Source of the DNA: an uncultured Bacilli bacterium
GTDB taxonomy: Bacteria > Bacillota_I > Bacilli_A > RF39 > UBA660
NCBI GenBank assembly: GCA_947632275.1
Contig: CANROR010000028.1
Coordinates: 1-12,344, forward strand
DNA: 12,344 nucleotides
Reading direction: 5' to 3'
The number at the start of each line of letters is the position of its first letter. Positions within the stretch are counted from its first letter, which is position 1. The notes under the pieces are model-generated. The model had not been told where the DNA came from and made no database searches. It saw only the letters and a program-made list of their open reading frames with translations. This document shows positions 5,666 through 12,344 of this stretch, piece after piece. The translations under genes were made by a program, and so were the position numbers.

Positions 5666-6691
5666 TTATTGATTAGGATCAACTAATATTTTAACGGTAC
5701 TCGACGTGCCAGAAGTTAACTCTTCATAAGCCGCTTGGACTTCGTTTAAAGTTATTCGTTTATCAACAAATTTTAAAACATCAATTTGTTTGTCGGCGAT
5801 TAAATCAATGACGGTCGCAAATTCTTCTTTTGTATAAGCAATGGCGCCATATACTGAAAGTTCATGCATAACGGCGATTGTAAGTGGTACCGTTATCGCC
5901 TCTAAAGATACGCCAACTAAAACGACTTTGCCGCCTGTTTTGGCAAGCATTAAAGCACTAGTAACAGCTGGCGAATTACCACAACATTCGATCACAATAT
6001 CAAAACCACCATTGGTATCTTCCATCATTTTCGCCGTCGCATTTTCTTCTCTAACATCATACCAAGCATCGGCCACGCCTAAACTAACGGCTTTTTCGCC
6101 CCGACCCGGATTAGTTTCGGATAAAGCAACATAACTAGCTCCTTCTTCTTTGGCAAACATCGCAGAAGCGAGGCCAATAATACCGCCACCAACAACTAGG
6201 ACTTTAGCCCCAATTTTAATATCGGCTAAATGGACGGCATGAAGACCAACCGCCATGGGTTCAATCATGGCTCCTTCTTCATCACTGACACTATCGGGAA
6301 GCTTCATCACCATATCGCTTCTTAAAGCCATTTTCGGAGCTAAAGCGCCGGGATTTTCTAAAGATAAGCCGGAAGCTTGATTCCAAGTTTCCAAACAATA
6401 TTGGGGATTGCCTGTTAAGTAAGCTTCGCAATGCCCACATGGGGAAATTGGTAAAGCCGATACCCGATCGCCAACTTTTAAATCGCTTCTATTACCCGGA
6501 TCAGTTACCACACCACTAAATTCATGGCCCATAACTAAACCAACGGGCGCTCCACTTACCCAATAATGTAAATCGGAACCACATATGCCACATTTTTTAA
6601 CATCAATAAGCACTTTTTTACCATCGCTTACGGGTTCATTTATTTCTTTTATTTCAAATTCTTTGGCTCCTTTTATTGCCACACTTTTCAT
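5666..6691 (-). CDS. Zinc-type medium-chain alcohol/polyol dehydrogenase with altered structural zinc site
   Basis: A 341-residue cytosolic NAD(P)-dependent oxidoreductase of the medium-chain family. Catalytic-zinc residues are visible: C34 in CGICGSD, H56-E57 in GHEFSG, and E144 in EPMAVG. The Rossmann motif VVGGGIIGLASA spans 167-178. The structural zinc lobe normally has four cysteines. Here C85, C88 and C99 remain, but the third is Tyr91. At the end of the second Rossmann strand there is S191-E192 rather than the Asp typical of NAD enzymes, with R197 nearby, so NADP use is possible. The overall pattern is like butanediol/sorbitol/threonine dehydrogenases; the substrate cannot be read. AGAGG precedes the ATG. 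It starts 32 bases after the DUF2207 gene and is probably co-transcribed, with no obvious functional link. Confidence 0.9.
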   Translation of the reverse strand: MKSVAIKGAKEFEIKEINEPVSDGKKVLIDVKKCGICGSDLHYWVSGAPVGLVMGHEFSGVVTDPGNRSDLKVGDRVSALPISPCGHCEAYLTGNPQYCLETWNQASGLSLENPGALAPKMALRSDMVMKLPDSVSDEEGAMIEPMAVGLHAVHLADIKIGAKVLVVGGGIIGLASAMFAKEEGASYVALSETNPGRGEKAVSLGVADAWYDVREENATAKMMEDTNGGFDIVIECCGNSPAVTSALMLAKTGGKVVLVGVSLEAITVPLTIAVMHELSVYGAIAYTKEEFATVIDLIADKQIDVLKFVDKRITLNEVQAAYEELTSGTSSTVKILVDPNQ

Positions 6692-6723
6692 AATTTTTTC
6701 CTCTTTTCTTTCTTTAATATTTT

Positions 6724-8580
6724 TTAAAAACCACGGCCGCCACCGCCGCCGCCACCAAAACCGCCGCCCGATGAGAAGCCGCCACCAAAGCCCGAACCAC
6801 TACTCATACTGGAAGTAGCATTTTCGCGACTTATCGCAGCTTGCGCTCCACTTATCGCAGATGAAACTGTACTATTTATAGTATGACCAATATTGATATT
6901 ATTATAAATAAATATTGGATAATAGCTATCATTAAAATCAATTTCTTTAATATGAACATTCATCGCTTTTTGGACTTTATCAGCTAAACCAAAGATGGTA
7001 GCATAAACTAAATAACGGTCCCACAAAACAATTTCGGGTAATTCTTTTAGTTCAAAGGTGCCGAAATCATCCAAGAAGTTTCGAAAAGCTTGCCATTTAG
7101 CATAATGTTCAATTCCTTTTTCGGTTTTCTTGTTAGAAAAAATAGTATAAAGTAAAAAGATAACGCCGACCAAGCCTGTGGTATAACATAATAATGTTTC
7201 CACCCCTAAACTACCATTAATAATTTGAACTAATATACCCAAAATTAAGAAAACAACACCCATACCAACGGCTTTTTTATCTTCAAAAAACTTTTCATTT
7301 TCCCCATCTTGAGTAACTGCCCTTTTCCATTTCGTATAAGACGTCATAAAGGTATCACAGGTTTTCGTACTACTAGCATAACTTTTTAATTCTTTGGTGG
7401 TAAATTTATCACCACTACCTACTTTCGTAAACAGAAAATCGACTAAAATATTTTCCGTTTCATTTAAATTATCCCGATTTACTAACGTAAATTCATATTC
7501 TTTTTTCTTTTCCTCTGGCAATTCGGTAAATTGTATATTTTTCTTATAAATCAAATTCATAATGGAAGCACTCATGGCATTACTCGTAATATTTTTATGC
7601 ATTAAATAATCAATTACTTCGACATTATAATCATCAATAAATTCCCGATTATATTTTAAATTAAATTGGGCCTTTCTTTCTTTATCATGAACCAAATAAA
7701 CATAAACCCAAGTGCCAATTAAGGCTAGATAAAAGACGCCTGTAATAATTATTCCCGTCCAATATTTTTGTCTTATTTCTTTTCTTAAGGCATTAGCTTC
7801 ATCGGCTTTTACTTGTTCTTCTTCTAGGATATCGGTAAAAGCCTCGCGATTTCTTTTTTTCGTAATTAAACTACTATTTACTAAATCTTTATTAAAGGTT
7901 AGCCTAATCGTCACGGGATCATAGGCATCTAAATTTTTCGTATAAGCATAAGCGCCTTCATTATTTATTTTTTCAATTTCCCCAGCTAAGTTAGTGCCAC
8001 TAGCCGCCCAAAGGCGAAAATAAGAGCTATCATCACTTTTAGGTAAATACACCTTGATTTTTAAATCGGCAATATCATCTTCAAAACCATTACCAATAAA
8101 ATTCCAATTTAATTCGGCCACATCATTATGTAGTATCGCCACATCTTTCACCGTATAACTTAAAAAAAAGACATTCATTTTATTATTGGCCGGTTGATAC
8201 ATGGTGATCCGATAGCCATCATAAATATCGCTAATTGTAAATAAATTTTTATTTCCTTTTTGCGCGGTGGCAACTTCCGTGAACTCAGTTAAAGTTTGAT
8301 CAGTAAAAACATTTTCCGAAGCCTCGATATCCGTTTTTCCATAAACTTTAATATTTTCTATATCCGTCGCATTATATAATTCATCGCCAATGCCCTCATA
8401 TAGAATATCTCTTTCATAACCATTATAGGTTCCTTTAAGATAAATTGCTTCTTTTACATCCATATCGCCATTATCTTTTATCTGGGCTTCAATATAATAA
8501 TGCTTAATATCATAATCTATTGCCTTAACACTAACTAAAGGAAATAAACCTAAAATTAATAACAATAAAAATTTTTTCAT
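6724..8580 (-). CDS. DUF2207 membrane protein with glycine-rich tail
   Basis: A 618-residue exported and membrane-embedded protein with a signal peptide at residues 1-20 (MKKFLLLLILGLFPLVSVKA). The extracytoplasmic DUF2207 domain runs to about 265 and starts YDIKHYYIEAQIKDNGDMDV. A membrane span lies at about 274-298, then a cytoplasmic winged-helix-like region at about 310-430. Two more spans lie at about 438-456 and 462-482, followed by a second soluble part (FRNFLDDFG, LWDRYLVYATIFGLADKV). The last 30 residues are Ser/Gly-rich and end in a glycine run before RGF. Length and order match the family. Its function is not known; pairing with LemA is a recurrent arrangement and suggests an envelope role. 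GAGG precedes the ATG, and a terminator-like hairpin separates it from lemA. Confidence 0.92.
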   Translation of the reverse strand: MKKFLLLLILGLFPLVSVKAIDYDIKHYYIEAQIKDNGDMDVKEAIYLKGTYNGYERDILYEGIGDELYNATDIENIKVYGKTDIEASENVFTDQTLTEFTEVATAQKGNKNLFTISDIYDGYRITMYQPANNKMNVFFLSYTVKDVAILHNDVAELNWNFIGNGFEDDIADLKIKVYLPKSDDSSYFRLWAASGTNLAGEIEKINNEGAYAYTKNLDAYDPVTIRLTFNKDLVNSSLITKKRNREAFTDILEEEQVKADEANALRKEIRQKYWTGIIITGVFYLALIGTWVYVYLVHDKERKAQFNLKYNREFIDDYNVEVIDYLMHKNITSNAMSASIMNLIYKKNIQFTELPEEKKKEYEFTLVNRDNLNETENILVDFLFTKVGSGDKFTTKELKSYASSTKTCDTFMTSYTKWKRAVTQDGENEKFFEDKKAVGMGVVFLILGILVQIINGSLGVETLLCYTTGLVGVIFLLYTIFSNKKTEKGIEHYAKWQAFRNFLDDFGTFELKELPEIVLWDRYLVYATIFGLADKVQKAMNVHIKEIDFNDSYYPIFIYNNINIGHTINSTVSSAISGAQAAISRENATSSMSSGSGFGGGFSSGGGFGGGGGGGRGF

Positions 8581-8590
8581 TCTAACCTCG

Positions 8591-8611
8591 AAAAAAGCGT
8601 TTAATAAACGC
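8591..8611 (-). terminator. Attenuator-like hairpin between lemA and the DUF2207 gene
   Basis: On the minus strand GCGTTT (8606-8611) and AAACGC (8597-8602) form a 6-base stem with a 3-base loop, followed by six T (8591-8596). This fits a weak intrinsic terminator placed 3-5 bases after the lemA stop. It would let part of the transcripts continue, giving more LemA than DUF2207 protein. The GAGG of the next gene begins right after the T-run. Confidence 0.6.
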
Positions 8612-8613
8612 CT

Positions 8614-9162
8614 TTAAAATTTAACTTTAACATTTTCTCTTTCCGTATCGTTAGCTTCAAAAAAGGCTTCTTTCGTAAACTTGAAAAGACTCGCAACAAT
8701 ATTACTAGGAACCATTTCAATTTTATTATTATATTGCATAACAACATCATTATAAAATTGGCGAGCACTAGCGATCTTGCTTTCGGTTTCCGTAAGTTCA
8801 CTTTGTAGTTGTTGGAAATTCGTATTAGCCTTTAAATCCGGATAACTTTCAGATAATGCAAATAGTTTGGAAATGGCTTTGGTAAGTTCGCCATCCGCTT
8901 TCATTGCATCTTCCGGAGTTACCGCCGTTGTATAACTATTACGCGCATTAACTACGGCTTCTAAAGTTTCTTTTTCATGTTTCGTATAGCCTTTAACGGT
9001 TTCTAAAAGATTCGGAATTAAATCAAATCTTCTTTTTAGTTGGACATCAATTTGGGCCCATTGATCTTTAACGCGATTTCTTAAAGATACTAAACCATTA
9101 TAGGTTGCGACAATCCAAAGAATAATTAAAACTACGATTACAATTAAAATAATCCACCACAT
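8614..9162 (-). CDS. lemA: LemA family protein
   Basis: A 182-residue membrane-anchored helical protein of normal LemA length. A single N-terminal span (residues 2-19, WWIILIVIVVLIILWIVA) has no charged lead. After it comes the family core YNGLVSLRNRVKDQWAQID, then VQLKRRFDLIPNLLETVKGY (residues 41-60), and the helical remainder with ALSESYPDLKAN and ARQFYNDVV. The typical topology puts the N-terminus outside and the four-helix domain in the cytoplasm. The biochemical role is unsettled. The start is very well supported: AAGGAGGA (9171-9178) lies eight bases before the ATG, near the full Shine-Dalgarno consensus. It is the first gene of the lemA-DUF2207-dehydrogenase unit. Confidence 0.95.
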   Translation of the reverse strand: MWWIILIVIVVLIILWIVATYNGLVSLRNRVKDQWAQIDVQLKRRFDLIPNLLETVKGYTKHEKETLEAVVNARNSYTTAVTPEDAMKADGELTKAISKLFALSESYPDLKANTNFQQLQSELTETESKIASARQFYNDVVMQYNNKIEMVPSNIVASLFKFTKEAFFEANDTERENVKVKF

Positions 9163-9186
9163 AATTTATATCCTCCTTATAGGAAA

Positions 9187-9215
9187 ATTCTATCACATAT
9201 TCCTAATTTATTCAA
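9187..9215 (-). promoter_or_regulatory. Sigma-A type promoter of lemA
   Basis: Minus-strand TTGAAT (9210-9215) and TAGAAT (9187-9192) are spaced by exactly 17 bases, with TGTGA just before the -10. The start point should be near 9180, right before the AAGGAGGA site, so the leader is very short. The -35 directly adjoins the beginning of the divergent DUF368 gene. Confidence 0.7.
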
Positions 9216-9221
9216 CATAAT
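9216..9221 (+). promoter_or_regulatory. Possible -10 box for a leaderless DUF368 transcript
   Basis: CATAAT lies 7 bases before the ATG at 9229, so transcription could begin at or next to that ATG. This would explain the missing ribosome binding site. The matching -35 (TCACAT, 9193-9198) is poor, so this is a weak suggestion. Confidence 0.25.
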
Positions 9222-10011
9222 GTTTATTATGAAATACTTTATAATCGGCCTATTTATCGGTATTGTTTCTTTCATTCCCGGCATCAGTGGTGGCACAATT
9301 CTTTACCTTTCGGGCGAATATCACAACTTTACACTTTACTTGACAAATTTTAAGAAATATTATGCCTATATTTTACTTTTACTCTTTGGAGCTTTAGTTG
9401 GTATTTTAACTTTTGCCAAAATAATTGAATTAGGTTTTCAAATATATCCTAATGCTCTTAAATTATTTTTTGCATACTTAGTCTTCTTTTCTTTATTTCC
9501 TTTCCTAAAAAAAGAAAAGGTCAAAATTAAAATACTCCCTTTGCTTTTAGCTTTAGTTTTTTTACTTTTTCTCGCTACTTTTATTCCGGAAAGTCCCATT
9601 ATTTATGAAAAGATTAATCTTTCACTTCCTTTTCTCGCCTTTTTTACTTTATGTGGTTTCTTAGATGGTTTTATTACCATTATCCCTGGCATCAGTGGTT
9701 CGATGATTATGATGATTTTAGGCCCTTATTTTCTTTATAAATCGCTTTCGGCTCAAGTATTCACTAATCCCCTTTTATTTATTCCTTTAGTCAGTTATTT
9801 TTTGGGAGACGCCACCGGCATTTTGCTCGGTGCCAAATTTACTAATCATATAATTAACCAACACAAAAGCCTGGCCCATTCTCTTATTTTAGGTTTAGTT
9901 ATCGCCTCACTCATCATTATTTTACCTTTTAAAGAAATGTTTAGTTTTTCTGGATTAATTATTTTAGTAATTGCTTACATCATATACGAACTATCCAATA
10001 TAAAGGCTTAA
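9220..10011 (+). CDS. popT: DUF368 family polyprenyl-phosphate transporter (PopT type)
   Basis: An integral membrane protein of up to 263 residues with about eight hydrophobic segments. Two copies of the family motif are visible, SFIPGISGGTI at about residues 17-27 and TIIPGISGSMI at about 153-163, as expected for an internally duplicated carrier. DUF368 proteins (PopT) were shown in 2022-2023 to return undecaprenyl phosphate across the membrane for cell wall synthesis; transfer of that role here rests on family membership. The start is uncertain. ATG at 9220 gives the longest frame, while ATG at 9229 gives MKYFIIGLFIG, closer to usual family starts. Neither has a Shine-Dalgarno sequence. The gene diverges from lemA and overlaps the priA end by 4 bases. 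Confidence 0.9.
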   Translation: MFIMKYFIIGLFIGIVSFIPGISGGTILYLSGEYHNFTLYLTNFKKYYAYILLLLFGALVGILTFAKIIELGFQIYPNALKLFFAYLVFFSLFPFLKKEKVKIKILPLLLALVFLLFLATFIPESPIIYEKINLSLPFLAFFTLCGFLDGFITIIPGISGSMIMMILGPYFLYKSLSAQVFTNPLLFIPLVSYFLGDATGILLGAKFTNHIINQHKSLAHSLILGLVIASLIIILPFKEMFSFSGLIILVIAYIIYELSNIKA

Positions 10012-12191
10012 CTATGTAAAGGATTAAGATCAATATCTAAAAATATTTCTTTATTTTCGTTATACATTAAATCAATTTCTTTTAAAATACTTTTTAGTTT
10101 TTGATCAAAGCGATATTTAATAATTATTTGAAACCGATATTCATTATTATATTTTAAAATTAAAGCGGTCGTTGGCCCTAAACAAATAGTTTCGGGATCT
10201 ACTCTTTGCTCTAAATATTTTTTTATTTTTTTGGCTTCTTCTAAAGTTTTTAAATAATCTTTGCCTTTGATTTTAAGACCCACTAAATAATAATAGGGAG
10301 GATATTTAAGTTTTCTTCTAATGGCCATTTCTTGGTTATAAAAAGTTAAATAATTTCCTTTTTGGACACATTCCATTACAAAATTGTCGGGATTAAAGGT
10401 TTGAACTACCACTTCCCCAATTAAATTACTTCGGCCACTCCGACCAGCCACTTGATTTAATAACGCAAAAGTATTTTCATTGGCTCGGAAATCCGGAATA
10501 TTTAAAGAAGTATCGGCATTAATAATCCCCACCAAAGTAACTTTAGGAAAATCTAAACCTTTACTAACCATTTGGGTCCCAATTAAAATATTATATTTTT
10601 CTTGTAAAAAATCTTCGATAAAAGCTTCATGGGCCCCTTTTCTCGTCGTCGTATCTTGATCCATACGAACGGTTTTCGCCATTGGAAATCTTTTTTGGAC
10701 ATATTCTTCTAACTTCTCGGTACCTAAACCATATAAATTTAAACTATCTTCGCCACAATTCGGACATAAAGAGGCTTTTTTTAATTGATAGCCACAATAA
10801 TGACAAATTAAATTATTACTACTTTTATGATATGTTAAAGAGATATCACAATTCGGACATTTATAAGTAAAACCACAATTGCTACAATTGATAAAAGTGG
10901 CAAAACCGCGTCGATTTAGAAGCAAAATTACTTGTTCGCATTTAGCTAAACGGTCTTCTATTTTTCTTTGTAAAAGACTACTTAAAATATTATTTCTTTG
11001 CTTCATCTCTTCGCTCATATCGACCATTTCGATAAGCGGTAGTTTGGCATCACCAATTCTTTTATCCAAAGTTAATAATTTAAAAACTTGCTTTTGGGCC
11101 CGTGCCATGGCTTCTAAAGATGGCGTAGCACTACCTAGAACAAGCGGAATATTATTTCTTTTGGCCCGGAAGGTAGCCACATCTTTAGCATTATATCGTG
11201 GCATATTATCTTGTTTATAAGTCGCACTATGTTCTTCATCAATAATAATAATTCCTAAATTTTCTAAAGGGGCAAAAACGGCACTTCGAGTGCCCACGAC
11301 AATTTTAACTTCGTGCCGCATGATTTTTAAATATTCATCATGTTTTTCCCCACTGGATAAAGCACTATGTAATATTGCCACTTCCGAACCAAATTCTTGA
11401 TAAAATCTTTTCACAATTTGCATCGTCAATAAAATCTCGGGCACTAACATTAAAGCCGTTTTCCCATTTTTTAGAACTTCTTTTATTAATTTAAGATAAA
11501 CTTCCGTTTTGCCACTGCCCGTTATCCCATATAACAAAAAAGTTTCATACTTATTTAAAGAATTTTGCACTTGGGTAAAAGCTTGTTCTTGATCTTTCGT
11601 CAATGTTTTAGAAGCTTCTTTCTTTTTTTCTTGATTAAGGCGATATTTTTGCACATTTTCGACTTTAACAATCTCATTTTTAATTAAAAGATTTAAACTA
11701 CTACTATTAATCTCTTTTTTATTTACTTTTTTTTGTTTTTCTAAAAATTCAATTATTTCTAATTGCTTTTTGCTTCTTTTGTTATCCAATTTATATTTCG
11801 TTAAATCCATATTTTCGTTTAAAGAAATAAAAGTTTCATATTGATTATAATTATGTTTTTGCGTTTTTGCTTTAAAACTAGAAGGTAATAAAGTTTGTAA
11901 AGCACTGATTTTAGTACATAAAGTTTCTTCACATAAAAAGTCGGCAATAGCTAAAAGTTCTTTCGATAAAACTAATTCTTTATCCACGATTTCTTTAATA
12001 TCTTTAGTTTCTATTTCCGTTTCTAATTTTTCTTGTAATGCTAAAACAAAACCATAAATATTTTGATGGCCAAAAGGAACTAAAACTTTCATGCCCACTT
12101 TAATTTCTTGCATCATATGACCAGGAACATGATAGATAAAGGTTTTATCGAGCTTTTTTAAAGAATATTCGACAATTACTTGTGCATACAT
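10008..12191 (-). CDS. priA: Primosomal protein N' (replication restart helicase PriA)
   Basis: PriA binds stalled or repaired forks and reloads the replicative helicase; it is a cytosolic 3'-5' DNA helicase. The 727 residues run in the usual order. The 3'-end-binding domain is at about 1-100 (AQVIVEYSLKKLDKTFIYHVP) and a winged-helix region at about 105-195. Helicase lobe one has Walker A GITGSGKT (222-229) and the DEEH box (318-321). The zinc module has four cysteine pairs at C436/C439, C445/C448, C463/C466 and C476/C479. Lobe two has GTQMVSKGLDFPKV (538-551) and QVAGRSGR (580-587). No key residue is missing and the length is normal, so it should be active. AGAGGT precedes the ATG. The gene is monocistronic as seen here and is not flanked by coaBC/rpoZ or def/fmt as in many relatives. 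Confidence 0.97.
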   Translation of the reverse strand: MYAQVIVEYSLKKLDKTFIYHVPGHMMQEIKVGMKVLVPFGHQNIYGFVLALQEKLETEIETKDIKEIVDKELVLSKELLAIADFLCEETLCTKISALQTLLPSSFKAKTQKHNYNQYETFISLNENMDLTKYKLDNKRSKKQLEIIEFLEKQKKVNKKEINSSSLNLLIKNEIVKVENVQKYRLNQEKKKEASKTLTKDQEQAFTQVQNSLNKYETFLLYGITGSGKTEVYLKLIKEVLKNGKTALMLVPEILLTMQIVKRFYQEFGSEVAILHSALSSGEKHDEYLKIMRHEVKIVVGTRSAVFAPLENLGIIIIDEEHSATYKQDNMPRYNAKDVATFRAKRNNIPLVLGSATPSLEAMARAQKQVFKLLTLDKRIGDAKLPLIEMVDMSEEMKQRNNILSSLLQRKIEDRLAKCEQVILLLNRRGFATFINCSNCGFTYKCPNCDISLTYHKSSNNLICHYCGYQLKKASLCPNCGEDSLNLYGLGTEKLEEYVQKRFPMAKTVRMDQDTTTRKGAHEAFIEDFLQEKYNILIGTQMVSKGLDFPKVTLVGIINADTSLNIPDFRANENTFALLNQVAGRSGRSNLIGEVVVQTFNPDNFVMECVQKGNYLTFYNQEMAIRRKLKYPPYYYLVGLKIKGKDYLKTLEEAKKIKKYLEQRVDPETICLGPTTALILKYNNEYRFQIIIKYRFDQKLKSILKEIDLMYNENKEIFLDIDLNPLHS

Positions 12192-12209
12192 TATTTTACC
12201 TCTTAATTT

Positions 12210-12238
12210 ATTGTAAGAAAAAAAATTACCTTTGGCAA
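12210..12238 (-). promoter_or_regulatory. Sigma-A type promoter of priA
   Basis: Minus-strand TTGCCA (12233-12238) and TACAAT (12210-12215) are spaced by exactly 17 bases, with a T8 tract inside the spacer. The start point near 12203 leaves a leader of about 12 bases containing the AGAGG ribosome binding site. Confidence 0.68.
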
Positions 12239-12260
12239 GATAATTTTATTCATTTATTAA

Positions 12261-12344
12261 TGTCGGATGTGCAATTATAATAGAAGTGTGACAGTTATTC
12301 CAATTTGCCATCAAAATTTCAGGAACCGATAATGTGATAATAAG
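12261..12344 (+). mobile_element. Possible left end of an insertion sequence (IS21-like?), truncated by window edge
   Basis: From TGTCGG at 12261 the composition changes from long A/T tracts to a more balanced sequence with no open frame. TATAAT is at 12276-12281, and further on come GTGTGACAG and repeated GAT-A-A/GTGATAA elements. The TGT start, an outward-inward promoter and a non-coding stretch before the first gene resemble the left end of IS21-type elements as I remember them. No transposase coding sequence is reached, and the other end is not in the window. Confidence 0.35.

Noticed and set aside
5841..6134. Plus-strand open frame of 97 codons
   Set aside because: It is antisense to the dehydrogenase, which has full family motifs in the other frame; no start signal was seen.
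6585..6818. Plus-strand open frame of 77 codons spanning two gene ends
   Set aside because: It is antisense to the dehydrogenase start and the glycine tail of the DUF2207 protein; its His/Arg-rich end is the complement of the glycine codons.
8601..8801. Minus-strand open frame of 66 codons
   Set aside because: It is an alternative frame within lemA, whose own frame carries the conserved core and a perfect ribosome binding site.
10682..11220. Two plus-strand open frames of 62 and 113 codons
   Set aside because: Both are antisense to conserved helicase and zinc-motif regions of priA, with no supporting start signals.
1..12344. CRISPR array, tRNA, rRNA or a known defence system
   Set aside because: No regularly spaced direct repeats, no tRNA- or rRNA-like segments, and no nuclease or toxin-antitoxin pair were recognised on either strand.
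1..12344. Mycoplasma-type code (TGA as Trp)
   Set aside because: Trp is TGG throughout, and TGA acts as a true stop at the ends of mscL, the SpoU methyltransferase gene and the 140-residue gene.

Overview
The window is AT-rich and comes from the standard-code Bacillota side of the tree. Trp codons are TGG, and TGA works as a stop inside three start/stop overlaps or gene ends. Ribosome binding sites are mostly of the AGGAGG type. The gene content (rimM-trmD, MscL, LemA/DUF2207, a DUF368 protein, a full-length PriA) fits an uncultured, probably gut-associated member of the Bacilli (relatives of Erysipelotrichales or RF39-type lineages). The species is not readable from the sequence, and the lineage is inference.

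Layout. (1) Positions 1-472 hold the 5' part of a DDE-type transposase gene on the minus strand, running off the left edge, with its own promoter and a hairpin over its translation start. (2) Positions 473-645 are a gene-free block of hairpins that ends transcription from the right. (3) Positions 646-5139 are one tight minus-strand gene string of eight genes. In transcription order these are mscL, a YgjP-type metallopeptidase, a TrmH/SpoU RNA methyltransferase, rimM, trmD, an unknown helical protein, a membrane-anchored protein with a single InlB-type B-repeat, and a cation diffusion facilitator with an MntE-like metal site. Most junctions overlap or lie within 2 bases. (4) Positions 5140-5270 are a divergent intergenic region with interleaved inverted repeats. 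(5) A lone plus-strand gene for a small phage-type membrane protein ends at a strong bidirectional terminator. (6) Positions 5666-9162 are a minus-strand unit: lemA, a DUF2207 membrane protein, then a zinc-type alcohol/polyol dehydrogenase. It has a good promoter and a terminator-like hairpin between its first two genes. (7) A DUF368 (PopT-type) polyprenyl-phosphate transporter gene diverges from lemA and meets priA tail to tail with a 4-base overlap. (8) priA has a clear promoter. The last 84 bases look like the start of another mobile element, but the window ends before any coding sequence.

How the genes work together. The eight-gene string mixes translation quality genes (RimM for 30S maturation, TrmD for tRNA m1G37, a SpoU methyltransferase) with envelope and ion homeostasis genes (MscL, probable Mn2+ efflux, a surface B-repeat protein). 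rplS, which usually follows trmD, is not there. LemA and DUF2207 are a recurrent envelope-associated pair, and the divergent DUF368 transporter recycles the lipid carrier used for wall synthesis. The 9.1-9.2 kb region is therefore an envelope-related divergent locus. I did not find a clearly new multi-gene system. The most interesting signals are the anti-readthrough start region of the transposase, the unusual operon partners of trmD, and the interleaved repeats upstream of mscL.
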